From the NCBI GenBank assembly GCA_905221615.1, contig CAJNDT010003502.1:620001-684000 (forward strand): a DNA stretch of 64,000 nt. Direction: 5' to 3'. The translations under genes and the position numbers were made by a program. The notes below the pieces were generated by a model. The model was given only the letters and a program-made list of their open reading frames with translations. It did no database searches and was not told the DNA's origin. Shown one piece after another: positions 1-10,851 of the stretch. Position 1 is the first letter of the stretch, and each line of letters begins with the position of its first letter. This stretch comes from Symbiodinium sp. CCMP2592 (Eukaryota; Sar; Dinophyceae; Suessiales; Symbiodiniaceae).

Positions 1-95
1 GATAGATCGACAGATAGATAGATAGAGATAGATAGATAGGTCAACGGATAGGTACACAGACAAACAGATAGATGGATGGATTGATAGATAGTAGT
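1..95. repeat. GATA/GACA tetranucleotide microsatellite
   Basis: Imperfect GATA units with GACA and GGTA variants run from the window edge. A short CAG tract follows at about 114-132. Confidence 0.85.
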
Positions 96-740
96 ATAGA
101 GTTGTTGTTGCTGCACCAGCAGCAGCAGCAACAATGGCAGCAGTGGTAGTGGACGTGATTGCAAGAAGTGTTCTAACAACCCATCGCAAGGGCAATAGAA
201 ATGAGAGTAGCCACGGCCGGAGCTGTCGAGAAGCAGTCGGGCTTCTAGCGGTGACGATAACAGCAACAGGAACAAAGATAAGAAACAAGCACCTATACTA
301 CACGCCGAAGAACCATCCCAATTACCTCTAAACTCTGAGTTCTTGCAAAAAGACTTGTGAACATACAGTAGGAGAATAGAAACAAACCAGATTGACTTGT
401 GTAATCCCAAACCGTACGACCAGCATCGACATGTCTCTCAAGAAGAATTATGGCCGACCGAGACAATTGCAGGATAAGCAGCCTGAGAATACCTGAATTC
501 TAGACGGAGAGCATTTGGGCGCTGTCTCCGCCGTTCTAGCAAATACTGGAACTAAGATGCCATGCCCATTGAATCCGAAACCGTGCGTTTCAGTCGTTGT
601 AGCCCTAGCTTATAGGAATAACATTCAGGGAAGATCTGGCCTCCAGTTCCGGGCGTCAGGTGCTGCAAACAATCCGAAGTCTCACTCCAAGGGCTTTGAT
701 AGCACCACACTACGGTTTCACTATGAAATCCCAAGCCTGC
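96..740. other. no recognisable gene
   Basis: Short open frames exist on both strands, but none shows family motifs or consistent splice-like borders. I see no feature to name here. Confidence 0.5.
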
Positions 741-750
741 AAGAGAGACA

Positions 751-787
<37 letters not shown>

Positions 788-816
788 TGTGTGTGTGTGT
801 TGCATGTGCGTATATA

Positions 817-876
<60 letters not shown>

Positions 877-915
877 CATAGATATACAACTCTCTATATA
901 TATATATATACACAT
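751..915. repeat. compound GA / GT / TA microsatellite
   Basis: A GA run (about 756-785) passes into GT, then TA, then a second GA run, then TA again. Apparent Ser-Leu or Tyr-Ile open frames here are translations of the dinucleotide tracts and are not genes. Confidence 0.95.
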
Positions 916-1489
916 GTATCTGTATAGAGTCAGAGTTTGGAACATCCTCTACCCAAGCTCCCTCGATGCTCCCTTTCTCAAGGCTGAAGAGGCGCTCACG
1001 TTGTTCACAGAAGGGCTACTTGGAGGTTCATGGGTGGTTACTAAGTGGGGTTATAAGTCTCCAAATATGGGCTATGACCCGACATATATCTACCCATGCA
1101 CCTCCAAGTAGTCGTGGGTATTGGAGCAAGCTTAAAGCGAAGGGCTTGAGACGGGAGTGGGGCTTAGGGCTTGGGGTTAATTGATGCAAGGCTCGTGTCT
1201 CGGAATTCGCTCATCTTTCCCACGCTGAGGTCGTCTTCTCCCCGCAACTGAAGCTGGCGAGCTGTGACACGCTAGATCCTACAGGTCGCGTTATAAGGCT
1301 TAACATACCCGAAACCTAGGCACTGAACCCATACCAGAAAAGGCCCAAAAAAGCAATGAGCTCCCGAAACCTAGGAGTAATTAGCCGAAAAGAACAGGGT
1401 TTAGGGTTTGGGCTGCTGCGGTTTAAGGCGTTGGGGCTCGAAGTCGCAATTCCCTGAGCCCCAACTCCCTACCGACAGAGACCATCTAG
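916..1489. other. no gene seen; scattered TTTAGGG-like words
   Basis: Non-coding in appearance. Isolated words such as gggtttagggtttggg occur near 1398. Confidence 0.5.
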
Positions 1490-1594
1490 ACCCAAGAGTA
1501 TCCTAGGAATAAAAAGGGTGCCCTTTTTGGTTTAAAGGGGGGGTATAAGGGAACCTAAACCCTAAAAAAGGGAATAAGGGCCTACTCTGGGTCC
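1490..1594. repeat. MITE-like inverted-repeat element (GACCCA ends)
   Basis: The left end begins GACCCAAGAGTATCC and continues to an AAAAAGGG word. The right end is the imperfect reverse complement, finishing with TACTCTGGGTC. The overall form is a roughly 105 bp foldback with no coding capacity. The family is not known to me. Confidence 0.55.
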
Positions 1595-1617
1595 GAGCCA
1601 TAAGAAGGAACGCAGAT

Positions 1618-1724
1618 TATCTGCTACATATCTCGGTTATGGTAGCTGCAATAAGCTCCTTGGCACGAACTATCTGCTACATTCCATGTCCCGATGCTGG
1701 TAGCTGCAATAAGTTTCTTGGCAA
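1618..1724. repeat. two-copy direct repeat of about 52 bp
   Basis: The words ATCTGCTACAT, GGTAGCTGCAATAAG and CTTGGCA recur in the same order and spacing twice, with scattered substitutions. This is a local tandem duplication. Confidence 0.7.
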
Positions 1725-1862
1725 GAAAACAGCATTCGTTTTGAGATGTCCTAGGGTGGAGTCGGCGTGAAGTCTAGGAGCCAACCCTTCGTTGAGGGCA
1801 TTGTGGGTACTGTGAGCCCTTACCAATATTCTTGGCAATGTTTCAGGCTTCTATATCATTAC

Positions 1863-1970
1863 CCCTAAGGGTCCATGTACCCATATAGAGATACATGGGC
1901 CCCAATGCACCTATATAGGGGCTACATTAAGGCCAATGTATATACTATATGAATACATGGACCCTTAGGG
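1863..1970. repeat. MITE-like element, GGGTCCATGTA family, with 5 bp target duplication
   Basis: Terminal inverted repeats CCCTAAGGGTCCATGTA and TACATGGACCCTTAGGG bound a 108 bp non-coding element. ATTAC lies directly outside both ends (1858-1862 and 1971-1975), as expected of a transposition target duplication. A second member lies at 7,684-7,790, and a possible end fragment near 10,588-10,612. Confidence 0.75.
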
Positions 1971-2084
1971 ATTACCCGAAACCCTATGAGCCCTTAGGTT
2001 CTGCCGTGTCACCGTGCACCAAGCGTTGCGCATGGTCATGGTCAGAGTGGAAGTTCCTTTGACTTCAGATTTTTTTGTGTTTAT

Positions 2085-2180
2085 GGTTTAGGGTTTAGGG
2101 GGACTTCAGAATTTAGGGCTTTGGGATTTAGGGGTTTAGGGTATGGGGTTTAGGGTTTCGGATGAAGGTTTAGGGTTTTT
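2085..2180 (+). repeat. degenerate TTTAGGG array
   Basis: Repeated TTTAGGG and TTTGGGG words, the plant/alveolate telomere unit, interspersed with substitutions. Confidence 0.75.
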
Positions 2181-2551
2181 TCCGCCGTCTCGGGTTATAT
2201 AAGTGGTTTTCTTCCTTCGAGGTGTTAAGAGGTTTGGGGTGTCGGGTTTGAGGGTTGGTCAAGCCTTATACCGTTTAAAGAGGCTTCTGAAGGCTTGGAA
2301 GCGTCTCTACAAGGGTTCCGCGTTCAGCGATAACAGAATTACATTACCCACCCCCGCGGCAAATGGTCAAAGTATGTTGACGAGTCCTACAACGATTGGG
2401 AGGCGCACCCCCAAACCGTAAATAATGATAACTCAAACCCCAACCCTACACCTTAAACTCTAAACCCCAACCCTAAACCGTTGTACAAGAGATTCCCATG
2501 CTCCACGAGGTTTAAGGCCTTCAGTCCAGGGCTTCGGGTTTATATCGAGGC

Positions 2552-2818
2552 CTACTGATTAGACGAGGGTTCCTTTAAGGAAGAGTCCTGTGGGGGGAAT
2601 ATACACGACAACACACTGAGTTTATCGGGACTATGATTTGCTGCTGCACCTACATCTCGGGATCGTTGTTTGTCGTCGCTGCCGTCCGTCTCCCTAGGCA
2701 TGTTGAAGACGAGGGCAGTGTATCTGACCTTGATCTGTTGCGCAGTCGGCGTTGCCTGCGCCACGATCTCTTGAGCCGCCGTAGGTGCTGTCGGCGAGCT
2801 TAGCCTGCTCCTCAAATC
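2552..2818 (-). CDS. putative exon, Ala/Thr/Ser-rich, unknown product
   Basis: A minus-strand frame of about 87 codons has balanced composition, including AQEIVAQATPTAQQIKVRYT. It begins about 10 bp from an inverted-repeat element (2,828-2,932), the same exon-next-to-element arrangement seen elsewhere in this window. No family is recognised. It could be a chance frame. Confidence 0.3.
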   Translation of the reverse strand, partial: DLRSRLSSPTAPTAAQEIVAQATPTAQQIKVRYTALVFNMPRETDGSDDKQRSRDVGAAANHSPDKLSVLSCIFPPQDSSLKEPSSNQ

Positions 2819-2827
2819 CGCCCATAC

Positions 2828-2932
2828 TATAGGGGCCTTAATAAATAATAAGAATAGGGTTTGGGGCCCATTACACTGTAATTATCACAAGGACCCCCAA
2901 AAAAACATAGGTAATTTATTCAGGCCCCTATA
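2828..2932. repeat. MITE-like element, GGGGCCTTAAT family, copy 1
   Basis: TATAGGGGCCTTAATAAAT at the left is mirrored by ATTTATTCAGGCCCCTATA at the right. The interior carries AGAATAGGGTTTGGGG, shared with related copies near 7.27, 9.36, 10.85, 12.49 and 12.69 kb. It is a non-coding foldback of about 105 bp. Confidence 0.75.
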
Positions 2933-3339
2933 CTAAACCCCTATAGTACCCTTATAGTAATCCTTCTAAACCCCTTTAAAAGAAACCCTTGAGGAACCCT
3001 TAGGTAATTCAGAGGGCCCCAATATATTAGCTGCACTTGTTTTGGCCGGTAGGCGATGCAGCTACCCATAGGCTCCATTGTAATTCCTTTCTGGGATTAC
3101 GATCTTATAGGATCGACCACTTGCCTCTATAATCGCAAGAAATCAGAAAGCAAGAATTAGAAATGACAATTGAGACGAACAAGATAGCAACAGCACCCAC
3201 AAAGAAACCCGAACGAACCTCAGAAACCCTGAAAGAACCCTTTCAAATCCATAGCAACACCCTTGAACGACTGTAGATGAACCCCAGCCCTTTGAACTCA
3301 AGAAACAATCAAAACCCTGAACCCTGTGTAGAACTGTCA

Positions 3340-3390
3340 GGGTTTACGGTTTTAGGGTTCAGGATTTAGGGTTTAGGGATGGTTTAGGGA
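3340..3390 (+). repeat. degenerate TTTAGGG array
   Basis: Successive variants of TTTAGGG (tttagggtttagggatgg). Confidence 0.65.
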
Positions 3391-3420
3391 CCCTGAAGCC
3401 TAAGCCCCATTCAAACCCCT

Positions 3421-3553
3421 GAGGCTTGCGCCAGATACCATGGAGCCCGACACCCAAATAGGAGTTTCCGAAGATTTGGGGGTACCTTATTCTGGGGTCC
3501 TTAGAGTAAGGATCCTACTTCTGAGGCTTGCGCCAGATACCATGGAGCCCATC
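3421..3553. repeat. direct repeat of about 29 bp flanking about 72 bp
   Basis: TGAGGCTTGCGCCAGATACC and the following ATGGAGCCC occur at about 3,421 and again at about 3,525. The segment between holds an imperfect palindrome (GGTACCTTA...TAAGGATCC). It resembles a small insertion bounded by a long target duplication. Confidence 0.6.
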
Positions 3554-3604
3554 GACAGAGACTGCAGCGACATCGTCGACTTGCGGGAGTAGCGGATCGA
3601 GCCA

Positions 3605-3769
3605 GAGTCGGACCTGTTCCCAGTAGTAGTTTTTGTGATTTGAGGGTTTCAGGGTGTAGGATTTTAGGGTATTACGGTATTAGGGTTTAGGATTTTCGGG
3701 TTTCAGGGTGTCTGATTTTAGGGTGTTAGGGTTTAGGGTGTAGGATAGCCCGAGTCGGACCTGTTCCCA
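3605..3769 (+). repeat. TTTAGGG-like array bounded by an 18 bp direct repeat
   Basis: GAGTCGGACCTGTTCCCA is found at 3,605-3,622 and 3,752-3,769. Between the copies lies almost only degenerate telomere-type sequence (GGGTTTCAGGGTGTAGG and similar). The arrangement suggests the array was inserted or patched into a unique site. Confidence 0.65.
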
Positions 3770-6130
3770 CAAAGTGAAGTGCCCCTGAATTGATGAATGT
3801 GCCTGAAACCTTAGGCTTGAGGGTTTGGTCGTAACTACCCGATGCTTCTTGCTGTAATCCTTAAATACGGGATGTTGGCCTTGGTTCTCAGGTACTTCGG
3901 GCTTATGACCGGGACATAACTAGGGGTGCACGCTGATCTGGGCTGGTCTGCATATGTCTGTGTCTGCATCGGTGTCTGTTTCTGTCTAGGTCTGGGTCCT
4001 GGTCAAAGTCTAGTGGTCGAGGTCTATAGATATAGGTCTAGGTCCATGTCTATTCCTATGAACATTTCCTGGTATCTATGTATACGTATAACTATATGTC
4101 TATGACGTTCATGTCTAGGTTTATGTCCACGTCCAAAAATATGCACGTGTACGTATGCGTATGTATACATGTATAGGCGTTTGAAGGACAGCAAAAACCA
4201 CCATAAACTAGTAAACTATAAGCATGTATTTAATGAACGCAAGGGGACCATGGATTTAGGCCACATCTAAGATTTGGGCTTTGGATTTCTGGACTCCAAC
4301 TGCCAAGTCATCTGTACGTCCAAAATCTCCATCCTGCATCTCCGAAGCATAGCATTTTTCGAAACTGGCATGCAGCCTATCCCTCAATAAACCCTATAAG
4401 CTCTAAACCCTCCACCTAGAAACGTCAAACACTAAACCTCAAGACAACCGAAACCTTAAACTTCCTTAAACCCTGAACCCGCACCTCCCGAGTTTCTTCA
4501 CTGGTCGTGGGCTCTCCAGAGGCTTCGCAATGACTGGCTCGGCAAGAGCGGACTCGGCGAGCTTCGCAGCGGACTCCGGGTCGTCCGGGCTCCAGCGATC
4601 TTTCCTGCTTTTTGATTTAGGCTTTATTGGGCTTTATCGTTGAGCAGCTGGGGTCCGAGGTTCGGCATCTAGCAGCAGTCGTTGCTGAAACTTCAGGAGT
4701 TGAGTTCAGGGCAATGTAGGTGTCATCGGATCAAGATCTATGCGGGATTAAGTAATGAAGTACTGCTGAACGCGGGCCTGAACTGCAAATACCAAATGAT
4801 TGGAGTCCTAGTTGAGTCCCCCAAACAGGCTAAAATTAATAATGGATTCTAGGATTCCGTGGTTCTGTCGGGTTGACTGGTTTGGGATGAATCCTAAGTC
4901 CTACAGCATAGACTTGCGGTTTAGGGCTTTAAGGTATAAGGTCTAGGACTTATAGCTTACGGCACAAGCACGCAGAATTGTGACCAAAGCAGATCCCACA
5001 AAGCTCTGGCTCTAACTGCCTCAAGCTACGCAGACATGGTTGGCCCGTGTTTGCACGAGACTTTCACACATGCAGAAACACACAGACAGACACATGCTCA
5101 CATGGGCACATATGAACAAGAGTAGTTATACAAATGAAAGAGCGAATATTACATGAATAGGTCTAAATAAATTAAAGATATACATACACAGACATGTCTG
5201 TCTTTGCGCTTCGCTCAGAGTGTCACGCCTGCAAGCCTGCGTTGGTCGATATGAGTATAAGGCTATACCTACGTGTGTATATATATATATATACATATAT
5301 AGAGATGTGTGTTCAGCGCGTACATTCCCATGTCCATGTTCTACGTGCTCGGCCCGCTATCCGTACATCTGTTTTGGCCTACAACCATACATAGCCGCAT
5401 AGGCAACCGAAGTCCAATGCATAAGTGCGCAAAGCCCTAGGACCAGTTTGCCAAGCTTTCAGGAGCAAGTAACCTCTGGAGCATGACGACCACTAGTTGA
5501 TAAAGGCAGAAACGTCCAAGCAAGCACAATGGCAATAGGCGGCTCTGTGCACTTGACACTTCGTCTGCCGTCATCGCGCGACACACAAGCAAGCAAAGAG
5601 TCAGCAGAGATAAGGGACATAGGGTTTTCACCGTAAGTTCCTGTTCTTTTGGTCGCAGTTGAGGTCGTACTATTTCGAGAAAAAAGACGGCCCGTGTTAA
5701 GAATAGCAGCCTGTTCGAGTTGAGAGTTAGGGGCTTGTTATGGCTTGTTGTTGAAGAAGCAGGTTCCGAGTTCAAAACCACCGAGCAACTTGAACATACC
5801 TTGATGTAACACTCAACAGCAAGCCGGAGCTTTTACTGGCGTCTAATCAACCCCCTTCCTTCGATAACGCTGCATATACTTGCAGACATCGCGAAGAGCT
5901 GACAACTACAAGTATAAAACCCCGACGCGCAGTGGCGTAGATAAGGTACAAGAAAACACATGAACCGGTAAACAAACAGCTTTAAAAGAATACCCTGAAC
6001 CCTAAAGAATCCTGAACTGTACACCCCAAAACCATCCCAAACCTGGAAACCTGAACCCTGACCCTAAACAAGAACTAAGCCCCTCCAGGAACCCTTAAGG
6101 GGACCCTTACAGGATCCCTTTAGAGGAACC
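3770..6130. other. gene-poor stretch
   Basis: About 3,955-4,170 is a degenerate GTCTAG/GTCTATG-type repeat. A TA microsatellite lies at about 5,277-5,302. Short frames at 5,437-5,781 and 5,833-6,024 show no motif and are not supported as genes. Confidence 0.45.
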
Positions 6131-6135
6131 CTTTA

Positions 6136-6248
6136 ACCTAGTTGTCGGGTATCATGAGGAACTAAAGGTTAACCTTTTTGGTTATAGGGATTATATAGGG
6201 ACTATACTACCCAAAAAGGTTAAAGGTTGCCTACTCTACGACTAGGGG
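6136..6248. repeat. MITE-like inverted-repeat element (AAAGGTTAACCTTTTTGG)
   Basis: The left arm CCTAGTTGTCG...AACTAAAGGTTAACC is mirrored by the right arm CCAAAAAGGTTAAAGG...CGACTAGGG. It is a roughly 113 bp foldback with no coding capacity. Confidence 0.6.
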
Positions 6249-6366
6249 CTCTTGAACAAGAACAGGCTCAGCTCTCGGCTCGGTTGGGTCTGAGTCTTCC
6301 TCGATTTGGACATCGATGCTCACGGAGTTCCTCCAGGTTAGGGCTCTCTATTGATGTGGGCTTTAT

Positions 6367-6530
6367 GGTTCAGGGGTTTAGGGTTTAGGGGTTTAGGGTT
6401 TAGGGGTTTAGGGTTTAGGGGTTTAGGGTTTAGGGGTTTAGGGTTCAGGGGTTTAGGGTTTAGGGTTTGGGGGTTTAGGGGTTTAGGGTTTAGGGTTTGG
6501 GGGGTTTAGGGGTTTAGGCTTCAGGGGTTT
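6367..6530 (+). repeat. longest interstitial TTTAGGG array
   Basis: Near-regular alternation of TTTAGGG and TTTAGGGG gives a 14-15 bp higher-order period over about 160 bp, decaying on the 3' side. It is internal to the window, so it is not a chromosome end here. Confidence 0.9.
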
Positions 6531-6539
6531 AAGGGTTAA

Positions 6540-7265
6540 GGGACTTAGGAGTTTGAGGTTTAGGCCCCCTTCCACAAAAAGAACATGGAGGCTTTTTTCC
6601 TGTAGGAGGACGCTGGAGTTTTGGGAGTCGGAGGAGTTTAGGGGCTGTGGTGGCGTTTTGGGGTGACGGGACTAGGAAGTAGGGACGGAGGGCTCTTCAC
6701 GGTTGAGCAAACAGGAATTCGAAAAAGACCGAATCCTAGGCTGTGCGAAGTAGGGATGGAGGGTTTCACGTTGAGAAAGCAGGATCGTGAGCTGTGCGGT
6801 GTAGTGTTTGGTTCTAAAGGTTCAAATTCATGCAGCAATGTTACCCCTAGCACCAATGCATGGCGACGGAGCCTACTTGCACTAATATTCCTGAACCCTC
6901 AACCCGAAATCCAAACCAGACGCCCAAATGGATGGTTTGCTGAGGTAGGCAAATTCGAAACCTAGCGGTCCGCACACAGGTTTGCAAGGATGGACTGCAA
7001 AGTCGTTTGGGGCCGAGGTACCCGCCCTACCGACGACCTCTCCTCAACACTGTTCTTGCTGGGTAGGCGGCTGTTGTTGTAATCGTAGTATTCGTTTCAT
7101 ACCAGCACCAAAACCTACAGTAGCAGGTCCAATCAATCCCAAACCCTAAACCCTAACCCCTAAACCCCTAAACCCTAACTTGATGAAACGCATCGCTGCT
7201 TCGCCACCTCATGGAGCCCGCTCGCGGCAGCCCTTTCCTGGCACGTGGTTCCTTTGTTGGAGGGT
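6540..7265. other. no supported gene; short CCCTAAA array
   Basis: Overlapping short frames on both strands at 6,638-6,965 lack motifs. At 7,137-7,180 the telomere-type unit appears in the opposite orientation (CCCTAAACCCTAACCCC). Confidence 0.5.
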
Positions 7266-7366
7266 TTAGGGGCCTTAATAATTAGAATAGGATTAAGGGT
7301 TTTGGGTATACTCTAATTTATATTGAGGACCCACCCAAAAACAGTATAACTATTTAGGCCCCTATA
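7266..7366. repeat. MITE-like element, GGGGCCTTAAT family, copy 2
   Basis: The left end AGGGGCCTTAATAATTAG is mirrored by AACTATTTAGGCCCCTAT. It is about 100 bp long and shares the AGAATAGG word with copy 1. Confidence 0.7.
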
Positions 7367-7683
7367 GTACCCTAAGGGTCCAAGTGGTCCCTAATTTGAT
7401 ACCTAAAAAAGCCCTAAAGTACTAAAATAGGGAGTACTTGGTCCCTCTGGGTTTAGGGTCTAAGGCTTCTAAAGGGGTTCCCCATTAGTGCCCTATACGA
7501 TGCACTTAATGCTTATTTTAGGTGTCCAGTTTCAGGGTTTTCAATTTCTGTACAGGGCGACGTAGGTTGTTTAGGGTCAGGGTGGCACTTGCTTCTTTGT
7601 TTGTGGGTCCAGATACCAACAGCCGATCACTTGACTGGATTTGCCCTATGCGTACGGGGTGATTACATGAGGCTGCAGGCAGA

Positions 7684-7790
7684 CCCGAAGGGTCCATGTA
7701 CTCATATAGTATATACATTGGCCTTAATGTAGTCCCGATATAGGTGCATTGGGGCCATGTATCTTTATATGGGTACATGGACCCTTCGGG
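7684..7790. repeat. MITE-like element, GGGTCCATGTA family, second copy
   Basis: CCCGAAGGGTCCATGTA at the left and TACATGGACCCTTCGGG at the right bound a 107 bp element similar to the one at 1,863-1,970 in reverse orientation. AGA lies outside both ends. It directly abuts a coding-like frame on the minus strand (next entry). Confidence 0.7.
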
Positions 7791-8135
7791 AGAGGGCTTC
7801 AGTCTTCGAAGAGGCCTTTGCTCTTCAGTCGACCACTCGAACGACGGCTCCTTCATGCCTCACAGGCCCCACAGTGTCGCCACATGGTCCTGGATAAAAG
7901 GGTGGCCAGCTTGGGTCCTTCCTGTTCACCGGCGGCTCATCTGTGTGACATCCTGGTCAACTCAGCAAGCACGTGGTCCAGGTTCGACTGCTCCACGGGC
8001 GACTGAAAGCTGGTCGACTCCACCGCCGTGGTTTCTGCCGGCGCAATGGTCGACTCCACCGAATGTGCCGTGGTTGACTCCTCTGCCGCCGCCAAGGTCG
8101 ACTCCACCGTCGGTGCCATGTGCAGTCCGAACGGA
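7791..8135 (-). CDS. putative two-exon fragment with VEST-type repeats, unknown product
   Basis: On the minus strand, about 7,937-8,135 encodes a Thr/Ser/Glu/Ala-rich segment with repeated V-E-S-T words and then SPVEQSNLDHVLAELTRM. About 7,791-7,856 gives EPSFEWSTEEQRPLRRLKP before running into the adjacent inverted-repeat element. The two pieces could be consecutive exons. No family is recognised, and low complexity makes chance coding hard to exclude. Confidence 0.35.
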
Positions 8136-8440
8136 ATTAGCTGCGAGCATTTAGCAAGCATGAACCACGTCCAAATGGCATGTACAGTGTTGTGAAGCAA
8201 AGACCGCCGTCTGCTCCTTCCATGCACACCTAAAACCCTAAGCGTCCCTTCAACCCTAGCCTAAACCACTAAACCGCGAAAACCCTACCTCAGCTGCAGG
8301 TATGGCTCTGCGTAACTCCTCAAGCTCCGACATTATCAGCTATCAGTTGCACACGGACACCTTTTCCGAACTGGGATCGGGTTGAGGGTTGTTGTGCGCT
8401 TACTGGGAGTTGTGTATTTGTATGCGCATAATATATCAAA

Positions 8441-8441
8441 T

Positions 8442-8473
<32 letters not shown>

Positions 8474-8475
8474 GG
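8441..8475. repeat. CA / TA microsatellite
   Basis: ACACACAC passes into a pure TA run. Confidence 0.95.
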
Positions 8476-8499
8476 TGACATATCTGTGTTTATTCTAGG

Positions 8500-9050
8500 G
8501 GCTGCGCCCACGGGCGGGCAGCGCTGAGAGCAGCCCGAAGTGAGAGTTTGGGTTCGGCTTCTGTTTGCCCCTCCTCTTACCCTTTCAGCCTTCGTCGGCC
8601 CTCCATGTAGCCCGCACCCCCCGTCCGCCGGACCCCGCTGATGCTGATGATGCGCGCTCTTTGGGGGCTTCCGCAACCCATTCAAAAACTTGGGAGTTAC
8701 GACTTCGCGCCCACGTCGCGCCACCGGCGCCAGTTGCGGCCGCCCGAGTGCTCATGATGCTCGCCAGCTCGCCTCCTGGGGTCATCCACGGCGGCCCCGA
8801 AACCCGCCATGCCGTGGGGAATGGCTGCGAAGCGCGTGCGCGTTCCGAGACGCCTCCGGGCCAGGGCCCGCGCGGCACGATGGAGAAACGGAGGTCCGAT
8901 GATGCGGGGTCGGCGGCGGGTCGGCGGCACAACCCGTCGTGGCTTCTGCTTCGCAGACGAAGCCCATTCGTCTGAGCCATAGCTCAGTCCATACAGGGCA
9001 GCGAAGCGCTGCCCGATTTGCACATGTACAGGTGCCGCCGACACAGCCAA
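8500..9050. other. GC-rich island, coding status unclear
   Basis: This is distinctly richer in G+C than the flanks, and several frames on both strands are open because of composition. It lies beside a reverse-transcriptase relic and could be further decayed retroelement sequence. I cannot choose a frame. Confidence 0.35.
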
Positions 9051-9055
9051 ACCTC

Positions 9056-9322
9056 CTACGGTGGCAGAACCATTTTCCCAGAGCTCCGGAATATTGGTGA
9101 AGGCGTGCTTTTCGTCAGTCGGCCATGAGAATCCCAGAAAGTCCGGGAACCGTGTGCAAGCTTGTCTGTCTCTGAAGACACCTCCTGCAGATCAAGTCCT
9201 GGGTAATCGTCGTAATAGTTGCGAAGCATAACACCGAAGCTTCGGGACGGATTCTTTATGAGTAGCCTGGCAACCCGGTTGAACCCCCTAAACATGTGCC
9301 ACGGCACCGAAGGAAAGGACAT
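9056..9322 (-). pseudogene. reverse transcriptase palm fragment (YYDD), relic
   Basis: The 88-codon minus-strand frame contains GFNRVARLL, then MLRNYYDDYPGLDLQEV, then TDKLAHG. A GFNR word some 25 residues before a [YF][YF]DD[YF]P motif is the RT motif B-to-C layout of a retroelement RT family I recall as abundant in dinoflagellates (DIRS-like type). YYDD would be the catalytic aspartate pair. Only about 80 residues of palm survive, with no integrase or recombinase domain beside it. An inverted-repeat element follows at 9,357. The assignment rests on the motif only. Confidence 0.55.
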
Positions 9323-9356
9323 TCGAGACGAACACCCTACAACTTGTAAACCTAAT

Positions 9357-9486
9357 GTAGGGGCCTGAATAATTAGAATAAAGCTTGGGCAGAATAAAGC
9401 TTGGGCCCCTTTATAGTAAAATTACAAGAAGTTATCTAAGAAGTAACCCGAAGGAATAGTATTGGTAATCATTTAGGCTTCTGTAG
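9357..9486. repeat. MITE-like element, GGGGCCTTAAT family, variant copy
   Basis: The left end TAGGGGCCTGAATAATTAG is followed by a 15 bp internal tandem duplication (AGAATAAAGCTTGGG twice). The right end GGTAATCATTTAGGC is a weaker mirror. It is about 130 bp long. Confidence 0.55.
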
Positions 9487-10080
9487 TATGCCTTAGCCTA
9501 GAAGGATTCCAAGCCTGAAAGGCTTGTGGGCCCAGGACCTTACGACTCAAGGCTTTAGGGCCTGTCTCGCCGGAAAGGACCCCCAAAACTCTACACCTGA
9601 AACCCCTAAACCCTCCGGGCACTTCAAGATATCCCTTAAACTTCGCCAAGCTTGACCGGAGGCTGGACCGCATGGGCCTCAGAAATCGCGCCATCGGTAT
9701 TTTAGGGTTCACGGACTGAGACCTATAGGCCCAAACCCCAAGCGGTGGTTTTCAAACGAGGCCTGGAGACTGTGTCGTTCTTCTCGTTGTTTCGGTAGAA
9801 GCTTAGTTACCCATGTAGCAGCTTGCCGCCCTACATATATGCCCAGGTTGAACCATAGCATATGTCGCTTATTATACGTATAACTAGGTGTCTGCTGACA
9901 GGTCTTCCGTGACCTACCATGACTTAATGGTTTCAAGGGCTCCCGGGTTTAGGCATATTCTACAGCTAACCTACAAGAAGCTTGGTATGGTACTGGTCGT
10001 TTAAGGTAGGGTTTACAAGACGCTTGTTTTAGCAAAGCGGTTCCTGTATAGGTACCTTTCAGGCCTTTAGCTGCATATTT
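9487..10080. other. no supported gene
   Basis: Frames at 9,473-9,712 and 9,709-9,936 lack motifs and overlap telomere-like words. Confidence 0.45.
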
Positions 10081-10086
10081 GTATAC

Positions 10087-10152
<66 letters not shown>

Positions 10153-10166
10153 ACATATATATGTGT

Positions 10167-10203
<37 letters not shown>

Positions 10204-10230
10204 TATATACACACACACATATTTATACAT
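10081..10230. repeat. long TA microsatellite
   Basis: Two TA runs separated by a short GTATGTATACATATATATGTG spacer-like stretch, ending in CA. Tyr-Ile frames across it are artefacts. Confidence 0.95.
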
Positions 10231-10851
10231 TACAGGTACATGGAGCCTTGGGGGTAATATGGGCTTAAAAATCTTAGGACAGGTGGTGGGACTTCTGGGG
10301 TATGCTGACTTCAACGATCGAGGCCGTATGTAATATCACTGTAGGGGGCTCAGGCAGTGTCTGGGCTTTGACACCCACCCCGAGCCCCAAGCCCTACCAG
10401 CCTTGGCCCCAGCGACCAACTTCGATGCACAGGCAACCCCAAACCCTCAAACCAACCATAAATCCTAAATCCGAAAACTCTCAACTGCGTGTTGCTTTCA
10501 GCAGACTTCGCTTTCGAACACCGAAGCTTCAGGATACGATTGGCATAAGGTGATAGGAACTACTTAATGGCCAGTACATACACTACTTGGGCACATGAAC
10601 CCTTAGGGAAGAGACGAGACGGGACTTTCAGCCAGAATTAGAATACGACTTCATTGGACGTGCCACGGCTACGAGTACTTACATTGGAAATGCTGCTTGT
10701 GCGTGGTCTGCATCTGTTCAAGCCAGTTTGTTTCAGGGGCAGCAGCAGCAGCAGCACGCGATGCAGGAGAGGAACACTGCAGCAGCGGGCAGCAGCCACC
10801 GAAACAACAACGTCAAACACACCACAAGCTCAAATAGCACATGTTACTTGA

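Noticed and set aside
6367..6530. Chromosome end (telomere)
   Set aside because: The array is short, degenerate and followed on both sides by ordinary sequence, so it is interstitial.
8565..8980. 130-136 codon frames on both strands
   Set aside because: High G+C content opens all frames. No motif or splice pattern favours one of them.
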